From Chromera velia (Eukaryota > Sar > Chromeraceae), in the NCBI GenBank assembly GCA_018398765.1, contig JAHBMJ010002348.1, forward strand, positions 1-19,897: a stretch of DNA of 19,897 nt, in the 5' to 3' direction. The notes under the pieces were generated by a model that was not told the origin of the DNA, did not search any database, and saw nothing but the letters and a program-made list of their open reading frames with translations. Of this stretch, positions 12,101 through 17,501 are shown piece after piece. The position numbers and the translations under genes are program-made. Every line of letters begins with the position of its first letter. The first letter of the stretch is position 1.

Positions 12101-15071
12101 TTTGGGAATGGTATCTTCGTCTTTTCTCAGTCTCCCTGTCGGCTCCCCCCTGATTTACTTTGGCTTTTCAGCGGGACTGTTCTTCCCTGCTTTCTTCAAC
12201 TCTCGTTCTCCACTTGTTTGGTGTTTCTCTTTGTCCTGTCCATTCAAAAAACCCAATTAACACATTTGTGACTTTTCGTTTCTGCAGACACGCTTTGGTG
12301 TGGAATCTTCGACAGTCCGTCACTGGTGCGTACAATGTTCTGCTCGCGGAAGAGCGAAAGCTGTGGCAAAAGAAAATTGAGGCAGCTAGAAAGCCAGCCG
12401 AGGAAGCAAATGAAGCGGCAGCCGAAGAAAAGGACATGAATGCAGAAGATGCGGGGGAACCAAAAGAATCCGATGGGACGCCCCCCCGTCAGGCAGCAGA
12501 ACAAGGAGAAGAGACGGCACAAGCGGAAAAGGAGGAAGAGCCGCCAGAGCCCACTGACATTTCTGTCGAACGAATCCTCACTTCCTCTCTCTTTGCCCCT
12601 CTCGGACTGTCTAAGACGACTCTCTCTGCCCTATGTGGGGAAATCGATGCGGAATCAAAAGGTAGAGTGTCGCAACTCGAATGGGCAGCTGCTCTCAATG
12701 GCGACCCGTCGATTCTGGAGGCAGCCGCTGGGGGGGGAGGTGGGGCTCCACCGTCAGGAAAGGGCGCGGCGGGGGGGAAGGATGACAAGGGAAAGAAAAA
12801 GGATGACAAGAAGGACGACAAGAAGGGGGGGGGCAAAGGGGCACCTGCCAAACCTGCAGTCGAAGCTTTCCGGGGCCATCCTGCGGATGTTGATCTTGCA
12901 GCTCTTCCCCCGACTCTTCTCAAGCGCCCCCTCCGGTCCGAGGTGCACAAGAACGAAAACGTGAAGGAATTCGTCCAACAGATCACAGACACTTCACGAA
13001 GAAAACGGATCCTCAGCCCTAGACGAGTCATCTCTCTTTCTGACGGTCAGCTTATTGCAACAGTGAAAACGTGTGCTAAGATCTATCGATCTTGCAATAG
13101 GAGAGGTATTGCTCTTCCTACAAACACGTCACACTGGTCAAAAAGCAGGACCTTTGCTTTCAAGAGAAGCACTACCTAAGAGAGGGACAACAAGCGAGCC
13201 ATGCAGCCAAAACGAATGAGCAACAGCGTGCAACACACACACACACACACACACACAAGGGCAAATTTGAATATTTTCAAAGGGAGTGTAGGTTCCACGC
13301 ACGACAAGAATAGAGATCGGAAAGGGCAAGGACAGAGAGACAAAAAAGATTCGAGAGAGAAAACATGCAGCGATACCTCTTCTTCTTCCCATTATGCTTC
13401 GCCTGCGCAGTATGGCAGATCTATTTACAAGTTCTGTATGCAAGGAATTGAATTCTTTGCTTGTCCTGTATAATTGTTTCTCTTTTGCAGAGCTCCCCTA
13501 CCTTCACGACCAGATGCGACATGAGCTCAAGGAGGCCCAGGGAAAGAGAGGAACTGCACAAACAGATAACGCAAGCATCAAGGAGCAAAACAGCAACGTG
13601 AGTTCCCCAAAAAAGAACAAACAAAGCGCGGAGAGGTATCGCTAGAAGCGTAGAGAAAAAGAGGAGAGCAAGGAAGGAGAGTTTGGGAAGAGAAACGGAT
13701 GGGAGAAGACGAAAGAGCACCACAGAGTTGAAAACTGTGTCCATGCCTCCACGCTGGGTTTTCTGACCTCACAAATTGTTTCGGGAATACCCAAGAAAAT
13801 AGTGCTTTCAAGAGAGAAGAAGGCACGCATCAAGGAGATGGGATGAAGGAGCGGAAGGAATCTGCGTGCAGTGGAAGGAAGCCGCGTGCAGTGGAAGGAA
13901 GGAAGAAAGAATCATTCCGGATGGGAGGGAAGTTCGGTCCGGCCGCATGATCAAGTTGCTACATAAACAGACACGTGTTTCGTTTTTTTTCATCACTGAA
14001 TTGTTCTTCTCTTCTCTTCTCTGTCTGCATGGCGGCCCTTTTTCGTCCCTCTGCCTGTCCTCCTGCTTTCGTTCTGTTGTGACTCTGTTTTCGTTGTCTC
14101 TCTTTGTTAAATCAATTTCCTTCCCTTTTTTGAATCTACTGCAGCGCGTGCAAGACACGAGGGTCTGGCGACAGGGGAACGGAGAACGGTGGCTGCTCTT
14201 TGGGGAATCAGAGGAGAGGGAGAGACTGAGGGCACTTTTTCTTCAGAGACGAGAGGCGATCTTTGCACTCAGACAAGGCCTCAAAGTCAGTCAGTCAGAC
14301 AGGCAGGCAGGCAGGCAGGCAGGCAGTTAGGCAGTCAGACTGTCGTTCTTCTGGTGGACTGCTGAGAGCATTGTCTCTGTGCATGGGTACCCTGGCTCTG
14401 TACGTTGACTCGTGAGTGGTCTTCTCTTCAAAGGCCAAGAGAAAGAGGAGACTGCAGGGGGTCTGTCGGTCGGTAATTGTCTCTCCACTGCTGCATCTGT
14501 CCATGCATCCATTGACACTGCAAAAGAAAGAAAGAAAGAAAGAAAGAACAGGGACTTCGACATCCTCTTCAGAATCGGGTGATCGAAATGTGGCCACATG
14601 AACTGGATATAGATAGAGGTTTGGTATTTCCCTATTCATACAGACCTTGTTGATGTCTCGTCACGAGTGTGTATGCATACACGTATTCATTCATTCATTC
14701 ATTCATTCATTCGGTGCAGGACCAGCTGCCCCTGGAGGACCTGGACCCCCTCATGGAGTCTGCGGAAGAGTTGGAGGCCTTCTGCTTCGATGAGGAAGCG
14801 GTCGCGGCGGGGAAGCAGAGAACTTTGATGCTCCGACACATGGAAACGTAAGTTGACGCAAAACTGAAAGAAGAATTGGAAATGTTCTACGGGCGAAAAG
14901 AAGAAGAGGACAAATCAGAACGAAGAGCATGTTCAATCGAATATCTACACGACCAAAAAAAGGAAGACTGCGAGGGGGAGAGATGAAGAAAGAAGTCTTG
15001 CAAGATCTTGGGATGAATAGCAGATGACGTCCGTGTGTATGAGTTGCATGTTCTTCTTTGTTCCTTCCTTT

Positions 15072-15103
<32 letters not shown>

Positions 15104-15289
15104 TTTTTCTTTTTTTCTTTCTTTCTTTCTTTGTTCCTTCCTTTTCTTTCTTTCTTTCTTTCTTTCTTTCTTTGTTCCTTCCTTTTCTTTCTTTCTTTCT
15201 TTCTTTCGTTCGTTCGTTCGTTCGTTCGTTCTTTCTTTCTTTCTTTGTTTCCTTCTTTCTCTCTTTGTTTCTTTCTTTCCTTCTTTCTT

Positions 15290-15330
<41 letters not shown>

Positions 15331-16809
15331 CTCCATGTATGTATACATATGTATGTATGAATGCACATTCCTCTTCTCTGCTTCCTGTGTTGCAGCATGA
15401 AGGAATACGTCGCGAAGGCCGTGGAGGCTCTCCAGCAGGGTGTGGAGAGGAATGCCAAGAGAAACCCTCCAGACCCAAAAGCGGCAAAGGGAGGAGGGGC
15501 ATCGTCGAAGGGCAAAGGAGGCGCAAAGGGGGACGCGGAGGAACCTGCGCTGGCTCCCGTGTACGGTCAGTCAGTCAGTCAGTCAGTGAGCGAGTGAGAC
15601 AGCCGGGCTGCTTGTTTGTTGGTTGGTTGGTTAATCAGCGAGCAACCGAGCCTTCGGACTCAAACAGCTCTTCCGTTTTTCCCTTTAGACAGAATCTTGT
15701 TCAAAAAGCCTTCCTTCCTCCCTCCATCCGACTTGCCTGCCTACCTGCCTCTCTCTCCGTATGTGTTTGTGCGGGATGGAGGGAGGGGCATGCACTGCGT
15801 TTCCTTTCTTTCTTTCTTTCGGCACACTTTCTTTCTTTCTTTCTGCCGACTGAGTAGGAGAGAATGTCTAGGAAGCTAGCACGCACTTCGCGAATAGAAT
15901 TATCTGATCATGTCTGAGAGGGCATATGTGAGTGGCAAATTGCCGACTGCAGATGAGGACGGCCAACTGGTTCCTCTTTTGACTGAGGAGGAAAAGATGG
16001 AACTCTCCTCCCTTCTCCACGAAGTCAAGAGACTCACGGAAGAGGACACCAAGAGGGCAGAGAAAGAAAAGAAGTTCAACGGACTGGGAGTCGAGTGGGA
16101 TGAGGCAGCGCAGGGAGTTCTCAAGAAGGCCGAGGAAGTAAAAGCGTGAGTCACTCAGTCAGTCAGTCAGTCAGTCAGTTAGTCAGTCAGTCAGTCAGTC
16201 AGTCAGTCAGTCAATCAATCAGTCAGTCAGTCAGTCAGTCAGTCAATCAGTCGAGGTTCGGTGGGTTGAGCGGTAATCGGTCAGGCAGCCTGCTGGTGAG
16301 CCAGGTGATTTAGTCAGGCCAAGAATCTGTTTGCGTGCGGGTTTGACAGTTTCTGGAGCCATTTTGTGTCAGTAAAAAATGTCGGAGATGTTTCCGGATT
16401 GAGTCCGTTGTGTCTATCTTTCAATCCCGTTAGGTTTTCCACTAGGCCCATTATATTTGTCTGGGCCTGTGCCCTCTTCACCACGATCTGCCCTCTTTTT
16501 GTGAGAATAAAGGAAGGTGACTTAATTCGTTCGGGTTAATTGTGCATCTTTGGGCGTCAATGCAATGCAGGGTGTGCGAGGCTCCTCTCGAAAAGCCTCT
16601 CGAGACTGCTGAGGCGTAGGATGGGGTTGACTTTGATTTTCTCCTGCAGACGGCGCAATGAATGCCAAGCAAAGGGCAAAGAACTTCAGTTGCCAGTGCC
16701 AAGCTGGAGCTTATTGCACTGTAATTTGCACACCGGATGCCCCGGGGCCGACTGCAACACACTTTCAATATTCATGTATACACTGTTTAAGTACACCCTA
16801 TACCAGTGA
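1837..16809 (+). CDS. ADGB: Androglobin-like protein with inactive calpain-like domain, 22 exons resolved (whole gene span)
   Basis: Joining 22 exons at GT-AG sites gives about 2,110 residues. Residues about 40-90 carry a PPEWS...LPRSL...GWKRAPI block like the androglobin N-terminus. Residues 200-410 form a calpain-type core: WENIHPQDKNG, NPQGLYVVRLFVQGAW, IDDVVPV, LWPLLLTKALL, ALTGW, SSYSVV, WVRLK. The middle is Pro/Ala-rich with a beta-rich block. The C-terminal part has VLRELLTNKG, QLPGAFLQLRVLVT, GWEEGAPGRK and long charged helices, as in the androglobin tail. The family joins a calpain-like domain to a permuted globin with an IQ motif; in animals it is linked to cilia and the sperm flagellum. 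I find no globin or IQ here. K/G-rich inserts interrupt the fold at five or more places. The ATG is preceded by aaacca and followed by G. The reading frame is consistent at every junction except between exons 4 and 5. A stand-alone calpain-like protein is the main alternative. Confidence 0.8.
2151..2597 (+). CDS. ADGB: Exon 2: androglobin N-terminal block with Lys/Gly-rich insert
   Basis: The acceptor is ttcctttcag and the donor gtcggt, phase 0 on both sides, 149 codons. FFDRRALPRSL followed by GWKRAPI fits the family's 'LPPSL...WKRP' stretch. A Lys/Gly/Asp low-complexity insert of about 45 residues (nt about 2280-2420) separates this from HMDGPKFVVKKLHWY and the helix APEWVQWLTSQFVLIAE. The only Cys (GHC) is far from where the calpain nucleophile should be. 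Confidence 0.75.
2926..3092 (+). CDS. ADGB: Exon 3: calpain-like core, first part
   Basis: The acceptor is catgcag and the donor gtagcc, entering in phase 0 and leaving in phase 2. It reads FLWENIHPQDKNGWPLFNPQG, then YVVRLFVQGAWRSIRIDDVVPV. This is the calpain PC1 strand pair 'G.Y.V.F...G.W..V.VDD.LP' and the most diagnostic exon of the gene. Confidence 0.85.
3441..3502 (+). repeat. 23-bp direct repeat across the exon 4 acceptor
   Basis: tgtgccgacgacgacatttt plus gtg occurs at 3441-3463 and again at 3480-3502. The second copy is the start of exon 4, directly after gattgattgcag; the first lies in the intron. A local duplication of the exon start, with the acceptor kept only at the inner copy, would explain it. 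Confidence 0.85.
3479..3618 (+). CDS. ADGB: Exon 4: calpain-like core, second part
   Basis: The acceptor is gattgcag and the donor gtgagt, entering in phase 2 and leaving in phase 1. It reads DDDILWPLLLTKALL, then VVEALTGWRPQKIP. This equals the calpain helix 'E.W..LLEKAYAKL' and the following 'L.GG' turn. Its outgoing phase does not match the frame of exons 5-7 (see the findings). Confidence 0.8.
4326..4418 (+). CDS. ADGB: Exon 5: linker within calpain-like region
   Basis: The acceptor is caccgcag and the donor gtaagc, 31 codons in phase 0: LKSDPEALHGHG through PGSGPMSRQ. Codon choice and continuity with exons 6 and 7 support this frame. The frame dictated by exon 4 would give an Arg/Pro-rich peptide instead. 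The exon boundaries are credible, but the phase at the left edge needs a further small exon. Confidence 0.6.
4627..4686 (+). CDS. ADGB: Exon 6: short linker exon
   Basis: The acceptor is ccctccag and the donor gtcagc, exactly 20 codons, phase 0 on both sides (TSREVAEKTTML...). It connects exon 5 to the second half of the calpain-like fold. It matches no motif by itself. Confidence 0.6.
4895..5008 (+). CDS. ADGB: Exon 7: calpain-like PC2 segment with lost catalytic His
   Basis: The acceptor is gcattttcag, 38 codons in phase 0. A Gly run is followed by SSYSVVASWTRF and LQSRW. In active calpains this segment is 'GHAYSV', carrying the catalytic His; here Ser stands at that position. The donor GTGGGT is the first unit of a (GTGG)n run. 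Confidence 0.75.
5009..5509 (+). repeat. Intron 7 with (GTGG)n at the donor and TATC/TATG tracts
   Basis: TGGG units occupy about 5006-5034, so the 5' splice site lies inside the repeat. A second simple tract of TATC and TATG units lies at about 5157-5200. The rest is pyrimidine-rich and ends in ccaatacag. Confidence 0.7.
5510..5734 (+). CDS. ADGB: Exon 8: end of calpain-like fold and Ser/Gly-rich linker
   Basis: The acceptor is aatacag and the donor gtacag (moderate), 75 codons in phase 0. It opens with VRLKSHNAKPMG. Calpains have 'VRLRNPWG' here with the catalytic Asn; Ser replaces it. The remainder is a Thr/Gln/Ser-rich linker. Reading through the donor would add about 40 codons before a stop at 5852-5854. 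Confidence 0.65.
6058..6218 (+). repeat. Compound (CT)n/(GT)n microsatellite in intron 8
   Basis: About 160 bp of CT units with CTGT and GTGTGT interruptions supply an extreme pyrimidine tract for the exon 9 acceptor at 6297. Frames running through it, including the one that joins exon 9, are open only because the repeat has no stop codon. Confidence 0.9.
6298..8678 (+). CDS. ADGB: Exon 9: large central exon, Pro/Ala-rich with beta-rich block
   Basis: I place the start at gtggtcatgacc after cgcccccccag, because only this acceptor keeps phase 0. The exon has 793 codons and leaves in phase 2 at gtcagg. MGITYEGGFWMRFEDLRAS (nt about 6469-6525) resembles the 'W..F.D' segment that follows the calpain fold in androglobins. 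VDLKPLPSFLVLRG to ISPHCLYGGASFSVSVP (nt about 7450-7600) looks beta-rich, perhaps a calpain C2-like sandwich. Lys/Ala/Gly/Glu inserts lie near 6360-6410, 7265-7370, 8010-8050 and 8220-8300. In animals the globin would fall in this part of the protein. I see no run of globin-like helices, no proximal-His F helix and no IQxxxR motif. Two pyrimidine-rich, CAG-ending stretches (6823-6891 and 7868-7963) look like introns but have no stops. Confidence 0.65.
8679..9164 (+). repeat. Intron 9 with (CCCT)n/(CCTG)n before the acceptor
   Basis: CCCT then CCTG units fill about 9106-9158, just upstream of gcttcag. The rest is unremarkable apart from an open stretch at 8834-8960, which I rejected as an exon. 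Confidence 0.75.
9165..9244 (+). CDS. ADGB: Exon 10: VLRELLTNKG segment
   Basis: The acceptor is tcgcttcag and the donor gtgggt. The AG left by exon 9 plus the first A makes Arg, giving VNTHRRVLRELLTNKGETAR, then FAALSISVQQLP. It leaves in phase 1. This segment and the next follow the order seen in the post-globin part of androglobins. Confidence 0.75.
9521..9561 (+). repeat. (GGCA)n/(GGTA)n in intron 10
   Basis: About ten tetranucleotide units, first GGTA then GGCA, lie in the middle of intron 10 (9245-9695). The intron otherwise holds only simple sequence. Confidence 0.85.
9696..10024 (+). CDS. ADGB: Exon 11: beta-strand segment plus Lys/Ala insert
   Basis: The acceptor is tctctccag and the donor gtcggt, entering in phase 1 and leaving in phase 0. 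It reads GAFLQLRVLVTRPRDPLPPL, then LLTPEEKAAQQ. An insert containing PDPKAAKGG follows, then VVSVPHLLLLPE. The insert motif recurs in exon 19. Confidence 0.75.
10160..10864 (+). repeat. 61-63 bp minisatellite, about 11 copies, in intron 11
   Basis: The anchor ttcgtt recurs at 10181, 10244, 10307, 10370, 10431, 10494, 10557, 10618, 10681, 10742 and 10805, so spacing is 63 or 61 bp. The unit is a CT run, ttcgttcctaaactccac, ttaattctgtcatccatctg, then cccccataccctt. Copies starting at 10557 and 10681 share the variants ccactcaatt and tcatctatc, and each is followed by a 61-bp step. This points to recent duplication of a 124-bp dimer. Open frames on both strands come from the 63-bp period and are not genes. 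Confidence 0.95.
11026..11063 (+). CDS. ADGB: Exon 12: microexon (38 nt)
   Basis: The acceptor is ggctgcag and the donor gtctgt, entering in phase 0 and leaving in phase 2: VSYCIEVTLDPF. With exons 11 and 13 it gives a continuous beta-strand segment. Both flanking phases agree, which supports this small exon. Confidence 0.7.
11418..11457 (+). CDS. ADGB: Exon 13: microexon (40 nt)
   Basis: The acceptor is attcttgcag and the donor gtgcat, entering in phase 2 and leaving in phase 0: (R)GPIKLEGGQWTLQ. The 'W.L' strand and the following Gly turn fit the androglobin segment just before the acidic helical tail. Confidence 0.7.
11533..11603 (+). repeat. (TTC)n tract in intron 13
   Basis: About 70 bp of TTC/TCT repeats with small breaks lie in the middle of intron 13 (11458-11692). 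On the other strand it reads as poly-Glu, poly-Arg or poly-Lys, which explains long false frames there. Confidence 0.9.
11693..11955 (+). CDS. ADGB: Exon 14: start of coiled-coil tail
   Basis: The acceptor is ctcttcgcag and the donor gtgggt, entering in phase 0 and leaving in phase 2. It starts with ICASGGPIELSVDSTQRQLE, then MIEGWEEGAPGRKEKAK. The acidic Trp and 'PGR' helix start is a hallmark of the androglobin C-terminal region. A highly charged Glu/Lys/Arg helix follows, probably coiled-coil. Confidence 0.8.
12288..13045 (+). CDS. ADGB: Exon 15: helical tail with EF-hand-like loop and Lys/Asp/Gly insert
   Basis: The acceptor is gtttctgcag and the donor gtcagc at 13046, entering in phase 2 and leaving in phase 1. 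It reads RHALVWNLRQSVTGAYNVLL, an acidic linker, then ILTSSLFAPLGLSKTTLSAL. A 12-residue EF-hand-like loop DAESKGRVSQLE follows (nt 12646-12681). A Gly/Lys/Asp insert lies at nt about 12730-12855, then LPPTLLKRPLRSEVHKNENV. The open frame continues to 13179, but the phase-1 donor at 13045 joins exon 16 exactly. Confidence 0.75.
13233..13257 (+). repeat. (CA)n in intron 15
   Basis: About twelve CA units lie in intron 15 (13046-13490). The remainder of that intron holds nothing I recognise. Confidence 0.9.
13491..13597 (+). CDS. ADGB: Exon 16: helical segment
   Basis: The acceptor is tcttttgcag and the donor gtgagt, entering in phase 1 and leaving in phase 0: (E)LPYLHDQMRHELKEAQGKR, then a polar stretch. 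The junction residue is Glu, formed from the G of exon 15 plus AG. Confidence 0.7.
13864..13901 (+). repeat. Two tandem copies of an 18-bp unit in intron 16
   Basis: gcgtgcagtggaaggaag occurs at 13864-13881 and 13884-13901 (20-bp period). It sits inside intron 16 (13598-14144), whose left half is purine-rich and right half pyrimidine-rich. Confidence 0.8.
14145..14285 (+). CDS. ADGB: Exon 17: basic helical segment
   Basis: The acceptor is tctactgcag, 47 codons, phase 0 on both sides: VWRQGNGERWLLFGE, then LRALFLQRREAIFALRQGLK. The last part is an amphipathic basic helix. It lacks the IQxxxR pattern, so calmodulin binding is not claimed. The donor is the first unit of a GTCA repeat. Confidence 0.75.
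14286..14334 (+). repeat. (GTCA)n/(GGCA)n starting at the exon 17 donor
   Basis: GTCAGTCAGTCAG begins exactly at the 5' splice site and passes into GGCA units. Further on, intron 17 (14286-14719) holds (AAAG)n at about 14523-14548 and (ATTC)n at 14684-14712, the latter next to the exon 18 acceptor. Confidence 0.9.
14720..14847 (+). CDS. ADGB: Exon 18: acidic helical segment
   Basis: The acceptor is tcggtgcag and the donor gtaagt, entering in phase 0 and leaving in phase 2. It reads DQLPLEDLDPLMESAEELEA, then FDEEAVAAGKQRTLMLRHME. The sequence is acidic and probably helical, with no catalytic motif. Confidence 0.75.
15057..15346 (+). repeat. 290-bp (TTTC)n tract with (TTCG)n and (CT)n in intron 18
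   Basis: TTTC units dominate, with CCTTCC breaks recurring about every 55 bp, a (TTCG)n patch near 15207-15230 and a CT run at 15295-15326. It is nearly pure pyrimidine on the coding strand and could form a mirror-repeat triplex. Long poly-Phe/Ser and poly-Glu/Arg/Lys frames across it are artefacts. Confidence 0.95.
15396..15565 (+). CDS. ADGB: Exon 19: helix plus PDPKAAKGG insert
   Basis: The acceptor is tgtgttgcag and the donor gtcagt, entering in phase 2 and leaving in phase 1. It reads MKEYVAKAVEALQQGVERNA, then a Lys/Gly insert beginning PPDPKAAKGG, then ALAPVYG. The donor is again the first unit of a GTCA repeat. Confidence 0.75.
15566..15635 (+). repeat. (GTCA)n from the exon 19 donor, then (TTGG)n
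   Basis: GTCAGTCAGTCAGTCAGTGAG begins at the 5' splice site. A short TTGG run follows at about 15620-15632. The intron is only 123 bp and ends at ccctttag. Confidence 0.85.
15689..15762 (+). CDS. ADGB: Exon 20: Pro-rich segment (donor uncertain)
   Basis: The acceptor is ttccctttag. The G of exon 19 plus AC gives Asp: DRILFKKPSFLPPSDLPAYL, then PLSPY. Both gtgttt at 15763 and gtgcgg at 15769 keep phase 0, so the right edge may be 15768. The frame continues open to 15879 without further similarity. Confidence 0.5.
15898..16145 (+). CDS. ADGB: Exon 21: C-terminal coiled coil
   Basis: The acceptor gcgaatag at 15897 gives phase 0 and NYLIMSERAYVSGKLP; the frame has a TAG just upstream, so the exon cannot start earlier. 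It continues LTEEEKMELSSLLHEVKRLT and GVLKKAEEVK, a charged heptad-like helix. The donor is gtgagt, phase 2. The ATG at 15910 is internal in this model. Confidence 0.6.
16146..16256 (+). repeat. (CAGT)n of about 110 bp starting at the exon 21 donor
   Basis: gtgagtcactcagtcag opens the intron and is followed by more than 20 CAGT units with TTAG and CAAT variants. The rest of intron 21 (to 16649) holds nothing I recognise. Confidence 0.9.
16650..16809 (+). CDS. ADGB: Exon 22: terminal exon of androglobin-like protein
   Basis: The acceptor is ttctcctgcag. GC plus A gives Ala, so the helix continues as KAEEVKARRNECQAKGKELQ, a natural extension of exon 21. It ends in a Cys-rich tail (SLLHCNLHTGCPGADCN) and FKYTLYQ before TGA at 16807-16809. 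Composition shifts to AT-rich right at the stop. Confidence 0.65.
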
Positions 16810-17243
16810 TTTATAGTAGTGGGTTTGAATATAAGATTATATTAGATTGCTAATTAGGAGTTAACGGAAATGTTAATAAAAAAACTAGTTTAAAACTTTC
16901 ACAGAAACTTGTAATTAAGTATTAATTCTCTAACAGTTTTCTATTTCAATTTTTTTAGTTAATTCTTGATATGCTTCTATGATCAAACGATAACAAAAAA
17001 GTTTTGACCTTTTATAAGTGAGCCACAATTATATAAGTATAAAAGTTATATCCAGAAACCGGCCAGTTTTAGTCTAACTTTTAGAAGTAATGCTACACCG
17101 AATGCTAGTACACTGTAGCCTAGTATAACCTACAAATATCTCTATTAGTTATTCAAAGCATGCATCATGTTTTGCCCTAAACTAATTTATAGTAGGTAGG
17201 ATAAGGGTACAAAAATATGTTTTTTAAGTATAGAAAGTGTGAA
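16810..17243. other. AT-rich spacer between convergent genes
   Basis: Composition changes abruptly from GC-balanced to strongly AT-rich after 16800 and stays so to about 17400. There are no microsatellites of the kind that fill the introns and no convincing coding frame. Both neighbouring genes point into it, so it should hold two 3' ends. Confidence 0.7.
16875..16880 (+). promoter_or_regulatory. Candidate poly(A) signal AATAAA
   Basis: It lies 66 bp after the stop of the androglobin-like gene, in AT-rich sequence where such hexamers also occur by chance. The poly(A) signals of this organism are not known to me. Confidence 0.35.
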
Positions 17244-17501
17244 TTAATGAGATCGCCGGGGCCATTGCAAGAACAAAAGTGAAGTGCCTTTAATATATAT
17301 ATATGTATCTGACATAATCACAGGTTTTTCTCCGATTCTTTTAACTTTAATTGAGTTTTTCAATACTGTTTCACAGATGCGAAAAAGGAACGAGGTATTC
17401 AGGCCAGCTCGACCAATCACGAACCCGTCTACATTCTGCAGTTTTGCATACTTACCAGCATTGCTCTCACTGATCGACCCCATATACGCTAGTTGGCATG
17501 C
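17244..17501 (-). pseudogene. TPI: C-terminal part of triosephosphate isomerase beyond an in-frame stop
   Basis: Immediately after the TAA at 17504-17502 the same frame continues ACQLAYMGSISESNAG, then LQNVDGFVIGRAGL and TSFLFRICETV. This is the TPI ending 'LYGGS...N..EL...DVDGFLVGGASL'. The spacing from WLDKN to YMGS is close to that of normal enzymes, so no intron is needed. Two phosphate-loop glycines are changed (YGGS to YMGS, GGASL to GRAGL). About 35 unrelated residues follow to the stop at 17244. The base composition is more AT-rich than in the upstream part. It is either a decayed end or a segment reached only by readthrough. Confidence 0.65.

Noticed and set aside
12160-12287. Start of the exon 15 frame at 12160
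   Set aside because: The codons before 12288 are pyrimidine-rich intron sequence ending in gtttctgcag.
14751-15857. Long frames of poly-Glu/Arg/Lys (- strand) and poly-Phe/Ser/Leu (+ strand)
   Set aside because: They are translations of the (TTTC)n tract, which has few stop codons. They lie inside an intron of the androglobin-like gene.
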